Below, piece after piece: positions 1 to 6,590 of a DNA stretch of 9,481 nucleotides. A model generated the notes under the pieces. It did no database searches, was not told where the DNA came from, and saw only the letters and a program-made list of their open reading frames with translations. Location of the stretch: contig JBGUNJ010000015.1 in the NCBI GenBank assembly GCA_045117315.1, positions 1 through 9,481 on the forward strand, written 5' to 3'. This DNA is from CAG-791 sp045117315. GTDB taxonomy: Bacteria; Bacillota; Clostridia; Lachnospirales; Lachnospiraceae. A program made the translations under genes and the position numbers. The number at the start of each line of letters is the position of its first letter. Position 1 is the first letter of the stretch.

Positions 1-2
1 AA

Positions 3-746
3 TTTGACCAGTCCTATATTCCGGCAGGAGAAATCAGGATCTTTGCCGCTGGCTGGAACGACGAAGTCTTTCAGAGGGCCTTCGAAAAGCTGAACAGTGA
101 GCCCCTTCAGATCTCGCAATTTACCGATACAGAGATCCATGGGACAGTATCCGCCTCCCAAAAAGGGATTTTGTTTACTTCCATACCCTATACATCCGGC
201 TGGACCGCCTATGTCGATGGAAAACAAGAGGAGAAAGCCGGAATCGGCGCCAATGGACTGATCGGTGTGCCAGTGCCTGAGGGAACTCATGAAATAATGC
301 TGAAATACAAGTCCCCCTTCCTTCTTCCGGCATTCTTATGTACTCTTCTGGGTCCCATTCTGTTTATCTTGTATCGGAATAAAACGACCGGAGGAAAAAC
401 GTTACTAAGAAAGACCTTACGAAGAAAAATAAGAGGCGGAATAAATACGGGTAAATCTGCGGCCGGCAAAAAAGCGGCAGGCCGGAACACGAAAGACGTA
501 AAAAAGACGTCCGGTATAACGGCCGGGTCAGCAGCAGGCAAGATCATGGCATGCCGTAATACTAAAGGTGGTAAAAAGAAGTCCGGTATAATGGCAGGCG
601 GAATAAGGCCGAACCGGACAATAAGAAACAGGCTGATGGCAGGTAAAAAAAGAGCAGTTGTCAAAGCGAAAGTCGGAAAAGAGACAGTCAGGAAAGAGAC
701 AGTCAGGAAAGAGACAGCCCGAAAAGAGAACAAAGGAAGAAGTTAA
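3..746 (+). CDS. YfhO-family membrane protein, C-terminal part (partial, runs off left edge)
   Basis: The reading frame is open from base 3 to the TAA at 744-746 (247 codons), so the gene begins outside the window. The visible part matches the C-terminal end of the bacterial membrane protein YfhO family (PF09586): a soluble domain with GILFTSIPYTSGWTAYVDGK and GVPVPEGTHEIMLKYKSP, then a last hydrophobic helix (FLLPAFLCTLLGPILFILY, about bases 318-374). YfhO proteins are large multi-pass GT-C-like proteins. In Bacillus and relatives they act in glycosylation of lipoteichoic acid or other envelope polymers, so that role is family-based inference here. Odd point: after the last helix come about 123 residues that are almost all K, R, G, A and T. 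They contain a 24-residue internal repeat (AGRNTKDVKKTSGITAG / ACRNTKGGKKKSGIMAG) and three RKETV-type units. Family members usually end shortly after the helix. An apparent TTG start at 171 is only a frame-internal codon. Confidence 0.8.
   Translation, partial: FDQSYIPAGEIRIFAAGWNDEVFQRAFEKLNSEPLQISQFTDTEIHGTVSASQKGILFTSIPYTSGWTAYVDGKQEEKAGIGANGLIGVPVPEGTHEIMLKYKSPFLLPAFLCTLLGPILFILYRNKTTGGKTLLRKTLRRKIRGGINTGKSAAGKKAAGRNTKDVKKTSGITAGSAAGKIMACRNTKGGKKKSGIMAGGIRPNRTIRNRLMAGKKRAVVKAKVGKETVRKETVRKETARKENKGRS
675..719 (+). repeat. 15-bp codon-phased tandem repeat at the YfhO C-terminus (x3)
   Basis: Three units of the type AGGAAAGAGACAGTC (675-689, 690-704, 705-719) encode (G/R)KET(V/A). A fourth degenerate unit (CGA AAA GAG AAC) follows. 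The unit length is a multiple of three, so copy-number change would lengthen or shorten the basic tail in frame. Confidence 0.85.
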
Positions 747-861
747 AAGAAAAGAGAACAAAGACAGAATTTAAAGGAAAAGAGAACAAAGGAAGAAGTT
801 AAAAGAAAAGAGAACAGAGAAAAAGAATCAAAGGAAAAGAGAACATAGAAAAAAGCTAAAA
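721..861 (+). repeat. 28-bp tandem repeat spanning the yfhO stop codon (x5)
   Basis: Five consecutive purine-rich units begin GAAAAGAGAACA at 721, 749, 777, 805 and 834. Units at 721-748 and 777-804 are identical over 28 bases; the fourth is 29 bases and the fifth is degenerate and merges with the terminator. The first unit contains the yfhO stop codon. The rest lie in the 3' untranslated region. The stretch 747-860 holds nothing else. Confidence 0.85.
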
Positions 862-916
862 AAAGAGGGGAGCCGCACTACAGAATTCCGGTGCGTACTC
901 TCCTCTTCTTTTTTTG
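858..916. terminator. Bidirectional intrinsic terminator between convergent yfhO and DUF1015 genes
   Basis: A ten-base-pair stem (863-872 with 898-907, one G-T pair) is followed by an inner five-pair stem (CGCAC 874-878 with GTGCG 891-895). It is preceded by an A run (858-864) and followed by TTCTTTTTTT (906-916). It would therefore terminate transcription arriving from yfhO on the + strand and from the DUF1015 gene on the minus strand. Confidence 0.85.
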
Positions 917-958
917 CATACATGTTTGCGGGCACCTGCCCATGGCAACAAAGTTTGA

Positions 959-2230
959 TCAGATCAGATGAATGAACAGGCCGCTGAGAAGCTTGGGCTC
1001 AAACCAGGTGGACTTGGGAGGCATCAGGCGTCCGGCATCCGCCACGGCGAACAGTTCTCCGATCGAGGTGGGATACATGAGGAAGGAGACGCCGTGATTG
1101 GAATCGGCCTTCTCTTCCAGTTCCTTCGTGCCCCGGATACCGCCTACAAACTCGATCCTGGTGTCAGTCTTGGGATCTTCTATCCCCAGGATCGGAGTGA
1201 GGATGCTGTTCTGAAGGATCGAGACGTCAAGACCGGCGACGGGGTCGTCGGACCGGTATTGGGGGCGGATCCTGAGCAGATACCAGCTTCCGTCCAGATA
1301 CATTCCGATCTCTCCCTTGGCGGCAGGACGTATGATCCGTGCATTTTCCTGACCTTCCATCTCCCCGTGCCCGTCTGAGCCGGCGGGTATGATCTCACAG
1401 ATCTCCTTGATTTTTTCAAGAAGTTCAGCGGGTGTAAATCCGTTCAGATCGTGGACCGAGCGGTTGTAATCCATTATCTTGAGTTCGTTTTCGGGGAACA
1501 GGACAGAGAGAAAGAAATTGAACTCCTCCTCGCCCGTATAATCGGGATTCTGCTGTCTGCGGAGCTCTCCCACTCTCACGGCTGACGCGCAGCGGTGGTG
1601 TCCGTCGGCGATGTAGATGCTGCCGATACCGGCAAATGCGGTCCGGATCGCGTCACAGTCAGCCTTGTCCGAGATGACCCAGACCCGGTTTCTGACTCCG
1701 CCTTCTGAGATAAAATCAGCGGCAGGAGCCTGATCCATGGTCTTGGTCACAATCTGATTGATAGTGGTATCACTCCTGTAGCACAGAAAGATGGGGCCCG
1801 TCTGAGCGCTGCACGCGTCCACATGGCAGATGCGGTCCTGCTCTTTTTCAGCCCTGGTATTTTCATGTTTTTTGATGATATTACTGTTGTAATCGTCAAT
1901 GGAGGCGCAGGCAACAATACCGGTCTGCGTTCTGCCGGCCATTGTCTGGGAATAGACATAATAGCAGGGAGCGGGATCCTGAACAAAGCGTCCCTGGTCG
2001 ATCCAGCTGTGCAGCAGGTGACCCGCCTGCCGGTAAACACGCTCATCGTAGATATCGATGTCCTGAGCGAGAGTTGTCTCCGCCCGGTCAATGGAAAGAA
2101 ATGAACCGGGATGTTCAGCGACATAGGCGCGGGCTTCCGTCCTTGAATAGACGTCGTAAGGAAGTGCGGCAATCTCCGACTCCAGTCCTTTTGCAGGTCT
2201 GCAGGCGGGGAAGGGGCGAATATCAGCCAT
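959..2230 (-). CDS. DUF1015-family protein (ParB/Srx-like motif), serine-pathway neighbour
   Basis: A 423-residue protein of the DUF1015 family (PF06245). Motifs visible include MADIRPFPACRPAKG at the N-terminus, ALPYDVYS at 22-29, KKHENTRAEKEQDR at 120-133, IADGHHRCASA at 207-217 and MPPKSTWFEPKLLSGLF at 403-419. Length is typical of the family. The ATG at 2228-2230 is preceded by GGAGG seven bases upstream. It is the third gene of a serC-serA-DUF1015 series, 148 bases after serA with no terminator seen between them, so co-transcription is likely. The DGHHR motif resembles the catalytic motif of ParB/sulfiredoxin-fold enzymes, including free-serine kinases. A role in serine/phosphoserine conversion is therefore a reasonable inference, but the sequence does not prove it. 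No signal peptide or membrane segment is seen, so it is probably cytosolic. Confidence 0.9.
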   Translation of the reverse strand: MADIRPFPACRPAKGLESEIAALPYDVYSRTEARAYVAEHPGSFLSIDRAETTLAQDIDIYDERVYRQAGHLLHSWIDQGRFVQDPAPCYYVYSQTMAGRTQTGIVACASIDDYNSNIIKKHENTRAEKEQDRICHVDACSAQTGPIFLCYRSDTTINQIVTKTMDQAPAADFISEGGVRNRVWVISDKADCDAIRTAFAGIGSIYIADGHHRCASAVRVGELRRQQNPDYTGEEEFNFFLSVLFPENELKIMDYNRSVHDLNGFTPAELLEKIKEICEIIPAGSDGHGEMEGQENARIIRPAAKGEIGMYLDGSWYLLRIRPQYRSDDPVAGLDVSILQNSILTPILGIEDPKTDTRIEFVGGIRGTKELEEKADSNHGVSFLMYPTSIGELFAVADAGRLMPPKSTWFEPKLLSGLFIHLI

Positions 2231-2306
2231 TGATAATCCTCCGGATGTAAAAAAATTCTGCTCGAATATAGAAATCAGTCAGCTCGTGAACGAAAACAAT
2301 TAAAAT

Positions 2307-2390
2307 AATTATTTCATACTAATTATTTCGCAGCAATTATTTCCGAACAATTATTTCCGAACAATTCTTTCTGAATAATTATTTCACGAT
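2307..2390 (-). repeat. 14-bp tandem repeat spanning the serA stop codon (x6)
   Basis: Six units in perfect 14-base register: AATTATTTCATACT (2307), AATTATTTCGCAGC (2321), AATTATTTCCGAAC (2335 and 2349, identical), AATTCTTTCTGAAT (2363) and AATTATTTCACGAT (2377). The last unit contains the serA stop (TTA at 2379-2381 on the + strand) and its final codons. The AATT(A)TTTC core is fixed while the trailing five bases vary. Confidence 0.85.
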
Positions 2391-3542
2391 GCGGACACGG
2401 TAGACTCCGGCAACTTTCTCCAGCTGTCTGATGACAGCGGCGGAAACTTTGGTGTCAGTATCGATCAGCGTGTAGGCGACTTCACCGCGGGATTTGTTGG
2501 ACATCTCGGCAATATTGACGGCCTCGGCGCCCATGATCCTGGTGAAGTTTGTGATCATATTGGCCTGGTTCTTGTGGAAGATACCGATCCTGGCGACAGC
2601 CTGGCAGACACCCATGTCACAGCGGGGATAGTTGACGCTGTTGCTGATATTTCCGTTTTCCAGATAGTCGCGCAGCTCTTTGACAGCCATCTTGGCGCAG
2701 TTGATCTCGGATTCTTCGGTGGAAGCACCCAGATGGGGGGTCGTGATGCAGCCGCGTTTGCCTGCGACAGTCGGATTGGGGAAATCGGAGACATAACGGC
2801 GGATCTTGCCTTCATCGATCGCCTCGACGACCGCTTCCTCGTCAACGAGGAGGTCGCGGGCCATGTTGATCAGGACGACACCCTTTTTCATCTGACGGAT
2901 GGCGTCCGCATTGATCATTTTGCGGGTGCTGTCCAGGAGCGGGACATGGATCGTGATGAAGTCGCACTCACTGAAGATATCCTCGATGCGGATCACGTGT
3001 GTGATCTTGCGGCTCAGGTGCCATGCGGAATCAACAGAGACATAGGGGTCGTAACCGTAGACATCCATGCCGAAATTGACGGCAGTGTTTGCCACGCGCA
3101 CACCGATCGCTCCCAGACCGATGATACCGATCTTCTTACCTTCCAGTTCGGTTCCCGCAAACTGCTTCTTTTCTTTTTCGGCAGTCTTGGCAATATCAGG
3201 ATTGTTCCAGTTGGCCCGCACCCAGTCGACGCCTTCCACGATGTCACGGGAAGCAAGCAGCATGCCGGCGAAGACAAGTTCCTTGACTCCGTTGGCGTTG
3301 GCACCGGGGGTGTTGAAGACGACAATGCCCTTCTCGGCACATTTGGCAAGAGGGATATTGTTGACGCCGGCGCCCGCGCGCGCGATGGCGAGCAGATTGT
3401 CGGAGAATTCCATATCGTGCATGGCCGCACTGCGCACCAGAATGCCCTGGGCATCGCTGATGTCATCGACCTGTTCATACTGAGAGGTGAAGTTTTTCAG
3501 TCCGATCGGGGAAATATTGTTGAGGCAATGAAATTTGTACAT
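2379..3542 (-). CDS. serA: D-3-phosphoglycerate dehydrogenase
   Basis: A 387-residue D-2-hydroxyacid dehydrogenase that would oxidise 3-phosphoglycerate to 3-phosphohydroxypyruvate with NAD, the first step of serine synthesis, in the cytosol. The Rossmann NAD site is GLGAIGVRVAN (142-152). Catalytic Arg is R229 in NMARDLL and catalytic His is H270 in TPHLGAST. The usual catalytic acid region reads SDFPNP (252-257), without the Glu found at the equivalent place in many relatives. Residues about 318-387 form a C-terminal ACT domain, suggesting amino-acid (probably serine) feedback. This is the short form without the extra intervening domain. The start MYKFHCLNNI is typical, but the ribosome binding site is weak (GCGAG about 10 bases upstream). 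It follows serC by 118 bases, a spacer that carries a second SerC tail. Confidence 0.95.
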   Translation of the reverse strand: MYKFHCLNNISPIGLKNFTSQYEQVDDISDAQGILVRSAAMHDMEFSDNLLAIARAGAGVNNIPLAKCAEKGIVVFNTPGANANGVKELVFAGMLLASRDIVEGVDWVRANWNNPDIAKTAEKEKKQFAGTELEGKKIGIIGLGAIGVRVANTAVNFGMDVYGYDPYVSVDSAWHLSRKITHVIRIEDIFSECDFITIHVPLLDSTRKMINADAIRQMKKGVVLINMARDLLVDEEAVVEAIDEGKIRRYVSDFPNPTVAGKRGCITTPHLGASTEESEINCAKMAVKELRDYLENGNISNSVNYPRCDMGVCQAVARIGIFHKNQANMITNFTRIMGAEAVNIAEMSNKSRGEVAYTLIDTDTKVSAAVIRQLEKVAGVYRVRIVK

Positions 3543-3589
3543 ATTTAATATTCTCGCTGTTGTTATTTGTGTGATACAGAGCCGGTCCG

Positions 3590-3719
3590 CTTCGAAGTCA
3601 ATTAAACGCCGGCTTCGAAGTCTTTCAAGAAATTAACGAGCTTCTCGACGCCTTCGTAAGTCAGACGCTGGCTTCGAAGTCCTTCATGAAGCTGACGAGT
3701 TTCTCGACGCCTTCGTAAG
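3590..3719 (-). repeat. Duplicated serC 3' end (59-bp period)
   Basis: Bases 3606-3660 repeat 3665-3719 (the end of serC) with 48 of 55 identical, at an offset of 59. A third fragment, GCTTCGAAGTC (3590-3600), matches the same tail over 11 bases. The offset is not a multiple of three, so the extra copy is in a different frame from serC itself. Confidence 0.9.
3602..3658 (-). pseudogene. Remnant of a second serC 3' end
   Basis: Read on the minus strand, this stretch encodes YEGVEKLVNFLKDFEAGV followed by TAA. The intact serC ends YEGVEKLVSFMKDFEASV followed by TGA. The frame, stop position and all structural residues are kept. The four differing residues or codons are of the kind seen between serC orthologues (S/N, M/L, S/G, and the stop codon). 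It has no start codon and begins abruptly where serC's own stop ends, so it is not a working gene. It could be a diverged tandem duplication or the tail of a resident serC left when another allele recombined in. Confidence 0.8.
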
Positions 3720-4740
3720 GCATGGCGTTGTAGATGCTGGCACGCATGCCGCCGACGCTGCGGTGGCCTTTGAGGCTCATGAGGCCGTTGGCCTCAGCCT
3801 CTTTAATGAAGCGGGCTTCGAGATCCTTATCGCCGATCACGAAGGGGACGTTCATCAGGGAGCGGTCCTCTTTGCGGACTGTGCCCTTGAAGAGGCTGCT
3901 GCTGTCAAGGAAATCATAAAGAAGTTTGGCCTTCTTCTCGTTGCGCTCCTTCATGGCAGCCAGGCCGCCCTGCTTCTTGATCCACTTGAAGACCTTGCCG
4001 CAGATGTAGATGCCATACGCGGGAGGGGTGTTGAAGAGGGAGTCGTTGTCAGCCTGGGTCTTCCACTTGAGCATGGTGGGGGTTCCGGGAAGCACATCGT
4101 CGCGGATCAGATCTTCGCGGATGATCGCGATCACGACACCTGCAGGTCCGATATTCTTCTGAACACCGCCGTACATCACTGCGTATTTTGTGATGTCCAC
4201 GGGCTCGGAGAGGAAGCAGGAAGAGACATCAGCGACCAGATCATGGCCCTTGGTATTGGGCAGTTCCTTGAACTTGGTGCCGTAGATTGTGTTGTTCTCA
4301 CAGATATAGACGTAGTCAGCCTCTTCGGGAATGTCCAGATCGGAGCAGTCCGGAATATAGCTGAAAGTCTTGTCCTCGGAGGAAGCCACAGCGACCGCGT
4401 CGCCGTATTTGCGGGCTTCCTGCCATGCCTTCTTGGCCCACTGGCCTGTGATGACATAGGCAGCGCAGTGATTGCGCATGAGGTTCATGGGCACGGCTGC
4501 GAACTGGGTCCAGGCGCCGCCCTGCAGGAACAGCACTTTGTAATTGTCGGGAATCTGAAGCAGATCCCTCAGATCTGCCTCTGCCTCTTTGATGATGCCG
4601 TCAAAAATTTTGCCGCGGTGGCTCATTTCCATGACGGACATGCCGCATCCTCTGTAGTTGAGCATTTCGTCAGCCGCTTCCTGAAGTACTTCTTCGGGGA
4701 GAACGGCAGGGCCTGCGGAAAAATTATATACTCTGTCCAT
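3661..4740 (-). CDS. serC: Phosphoserine aminotransferase
   Basis: A 359-residue class V aminotransferase that transfers the amino group of glutamate to 3-phosphohydroxypyruvate, giving O-phosphoserine; it may also act in pyridoxal phosphate synthesis. The N-terminus YNFSAGPAVLPEEVL is diagnostic. The pyridoxal-phosphate lysine is K195 in GGVQKNIGPAG. The C-terminal substrate-binding segment is GHRSVGGMRASIYNAMP (325-341). Length matches the family (about 360). I start at the ATG 4738-4740, which has AGGAGG 12 bases upstream. An in-frame ATG nine codons earlier would add MFYRRIISH, which is not family-like and contains the ribosome binding site. The gene lies 33 bases after ilvB, so the two are probably one transcript. 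Its 3' end is duplicated just downstream. Confidence 0.96.
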   Translation of the reverse strand: MDRVYNFSAGPAVLPEEVLQEAADEMLNYRGCGMSVMEMSHRGKIFDGIIKEAEADLRDLLQIPDNYKVLFLQGGAWTQFAAVPMNLMRNHCAAYVITGQWAKKAWQEARKYGDAVAVASSEDKTFSYIPDCSDLDIPEEADYVYICENNTIYGTKFKELPNTKGHDLVADVSSCFLSEPVDITKYAVMYGGVQKNIGPAGVVIAIIREDLIRDDVLPGTPTMLKWKTQADNDSLFNTPPAYGIYICGKVFKWIKKQGGLAAMKERNEKKAKLLYDFLDSSSLFKGTVRKEDRSLMNVPFVIGDKDLEARFIKEAEANGLMSLKGHRSVGGMRASIYNAMPYEGVEKLVSFMKDFEASV

Positions 4741-4773
4741 ATGACTGATTATCCTCCTGTAAAACAATGCTGA

Positions 4774-6468
4774 TCAATTCTGCTGCTCTGCTTTGCGCAC
4801 ATCTTCTTCGTCGAAGGCCTCCTCGATCGAACTGCCGGGGGAGACCATGGGGAAGACCTTGTCGTCCTCTTCGATGACGCAGTTGACCAGGATCGGTTCT
4901 GTGGAAGCCAGGGCTTCTTTGAGCGCGGGTTCAAGCTCATCGATCGTGGTGACGTTGATGGCTCTGCAGCCCAGTCCCTCGGCGACCTTGCAGTAATCCA
5001 CCTTGTCTTCGAGCACGGTGGCGCTGTAGCGGGCGCCGTAATACAATGTCTGCCACTGGCGGACCATTCCCAGCACCCGGTTGTCAATGACGATCTGGAT
5101 GATAGGGATATTATAGCGGCTTGCAGTTGCCAGTTCGTTCATATTCATGCGGAAGCATCCGTCTCCGCCGATATTGATGACAGTCCGGTCAGGGCATGCG
5201 ATCTTGGCGCCGATGGCGGCTCCGATTCCATATCCCATAGTTCCCAGGCCGCCTGAAGAGATCAGGGTGCGGGGCTTTGAGAAGGTATAATACTGGGCGG
5301 CCCACATCTGGTGCTGTCCGACATCAGTTGTGATGATAGCGTCACCGCAGGTCAGCTCGTCCAGTTTCTCAATGATACAGGGGCAGGTCAGCCTGGACTT
5401 GTTGTAGTTGAGCGGATAGGAATTGCTCAGCTGCTGGGTATAGCGCAGCCAGTCAGTGTGCTTCTGCTGTTCAAGCCTGCTGTTGATCAGTCCCAGTACC
5501 TTTTTCAGATCGCCGATGATTGAGTAGTCAACCTTGATATTCTTGTTGATCTCGGCGGGATCGATATCGATATGAAGGATCTTGGCGCCGGACGCGAAAG
5601 TATTGGCATTGCCGATTACGCGGTCCGAGAAGCGGGCACCCAGAACGATCAGAAGATCGCAGCGGCTCACGCCCAGGTTGGAGGCCTTGGTTCCGTGCAT
5701 TCCCAGCATGCCTGTATAGCGCTTGTCATGGCCGTCGAATGCGCCCTTGCCCATGAGGGTGTCGCAGACGGGGGCATCCAGCCTGTCGACAAATTCTTTG
5801 AGCTCATCAGAGCATCCCGAGATGACAGATCCTCCTCCTACCAGTACAAAGGGCTTTTTGGAGGCCTTGATCATATTGATCGCGGTATCGATCTCTTCGT
5901 CTTTGATCCTTCGCTCTTTTATGGGAAGATAGCGGTCGGGAACGACCGGTTCATAGTCACAAACAGCTCCTGTCACGTCTTTGGGGACATCCACAAGAAC
6001 GGGGCCCGGACGTCCGGTCCTGGCGATCGCGAAAGCGTAGCGGATGGTCTCAGCCAGGTCATTGACATCCTTGACAATCCAGCTGTGCTTGGTGACAGGC
6101 ATGGCGATGCCGTTTATATCGACCTCCTGGAAGGAATCCTTGCCAAGAAGAGGAAGGGTCACGTTGCAGGTGATCGCGACAATTGGAACGCTGTCCATAT
6201 AGGCGGTGGCGATACCGGTCACAAGGTTTGTGGCGCCGGGACCGCTGGTAGCCATGCAGACGCCGACCTTTCCGGTCGCCCTGGCATAGCCGTCCGCCGC
6301 GTGGGAGGCGCCCTGTTCATGGGAAGTCAGATAGTGTGTGATTTTGTCACTGTTTTTGTAAAGCGCGTCATATACATTCAGGATCGCACCGCCGGGATAG
6401 CCGAACACTGTGTCAACACCCTGTTCAAGCAGGCACTCGACGATGATATCCGCACCGGTTAATTTCAC
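4774..6468 (-). CDS. ilvB: Acetolactate synthase, large (catalytic) subunit
   Basis: A 564-residue thiamine-diphosphate enzyme that condenses two pyruvates to acetolactate, or pyruvate with 2-ketobutyrate, in the first common step of Val/Leu/Ile synthesis. Catalytic Glu is E51 in LTSHEQGASHAADGYARA. Other marks are SGPGATNLVTGIATAYMDSVP (in two parts around residues 75-95), the FAD-region GARFSDRV (277-284), the ThDP/Mg motif GDGCFRMNMNELATA starting at 435 with N463, and KVFPMVSPG near the C-terminus. The start is the GTG at 6466-6468: AAGGAG lies six bases upstream and VKLTGADIIVECLLEQGVDTVF would begin as relatives do. An ATG 21 codons earlier adds a basic leader (MFFRRRSKIILR) without family support. 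No regulatory small subunit (ilvN/ilvH) is adjacent. It lies 122 bases after ilvD. Confidence 0.96.
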   Translation of the reverse strand: MKLTGADIIVECLLEQGVDTVFGYPGGAILNVYDALYKNSDKITHYLTSHEQGASHAADGYARATGKVGVCMATSGPGATNLVTGIATAYMDSVPIVAITCNVTLPLLGKDSFQEVDINGIAMPVTKHSWIVKDVNDLAETIRYAFAIARTGRPGPVLVDVPKDVTGAVCDYEPVVPDRYLPIKERRIKDEEIDTAINMIKASKKPFVLVGGGSVISGCSDELKEFVDRLDAPVCDTLMGKGAFDGHDKRYTGMLGMHGTKASNLGVSRCDLLIVLGARFSDRVIGNANTFASGAKILHIDIDPAEINKNIKVDYSIIGDLKKVLGLINSRLEQQKHTDWLRYTQQLSNSYPLNYNKSRLTCPCIIEKLDELTCGDAIITTDVGQHQMWAAQYYTFSKPRTLISSGGLGTMGYGIGAAIGAKIACPDRTVINIGGDGCFRMNMNELATASRYNIPIIQIVIDNRVLGMVRQWQTLYYGARYSATVLEDKVDYCKVAEGLGCRAINVTTIDELEPALKEALASTEPILVNCVIEEDDKVFPMVSPGSSIEEAFDEEDVRKAEQQN

Positions 6469-6488
6469 GGGAAACTCCTTTCCAGTAA

Positions 6489-6523
6489 CCGGCAGCCGGA
6501 GAATGATTTTACTCCGGCGCCGG
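6489..6523 (-). other. GC-rich hairpin between ilvD and ilvB
   Basis: CCGGCAGCCGGAG (6489-6501) pairs with CTCCGGCGCCGG (6512-6523), giving 12 base pairs with one bulged base and a ten-base loop. It sits about 20-55 bases before the ilvB GTG. On the minus strand it is preceded, not followed, by a T run, so it is not a standard terminator for the operon. It may stabilise or mark processing of the ilvB-serC part of the mRNA. A second, weaker stem (6543-6551 with 6556-6564) lies between it and the ilvD stop. Confidence 0.7.
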
Positions 6524-6590
6524 AAAAACACTCATATCTGTGTCTGTGGCCTCCAGGTCACAGAGACGAATGATTGAAGCTGCGTCAGTC

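Noticed and set aside
171..746. TTG at 171 as start of the first gene
   Set aside because: The frame is open to the left edge and the residues before 171 continue YfhO-like sequence.
721..861. CRISPR array
   Set aside because: The 28-base units are directly adjacent without unique spacers; the same holds for the 14-base units at 2307-2390.
3573..3601. Promoter for serA using TTGACT at 3596-3601
   Set aside because: The best -10 candidates (TGTATC, TATCAC) match poorly or have wrong spacing, so it stays unsupported.
3763..4773. 336-codon open frame on the + strand opposite serC
   Set aside because: Shadow of serC; similar + strand frames opposite serA (2574-3548) and ilvB (5572-6462) were rejected for the same reason.
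6469..6531. ATG start for ilvB at 6531
   Set aside because: It adds a basic 21-residue leader crossing the hairpin; the GTG at 6468 has an excellent ribosome binding site and a family-like N-terminus.
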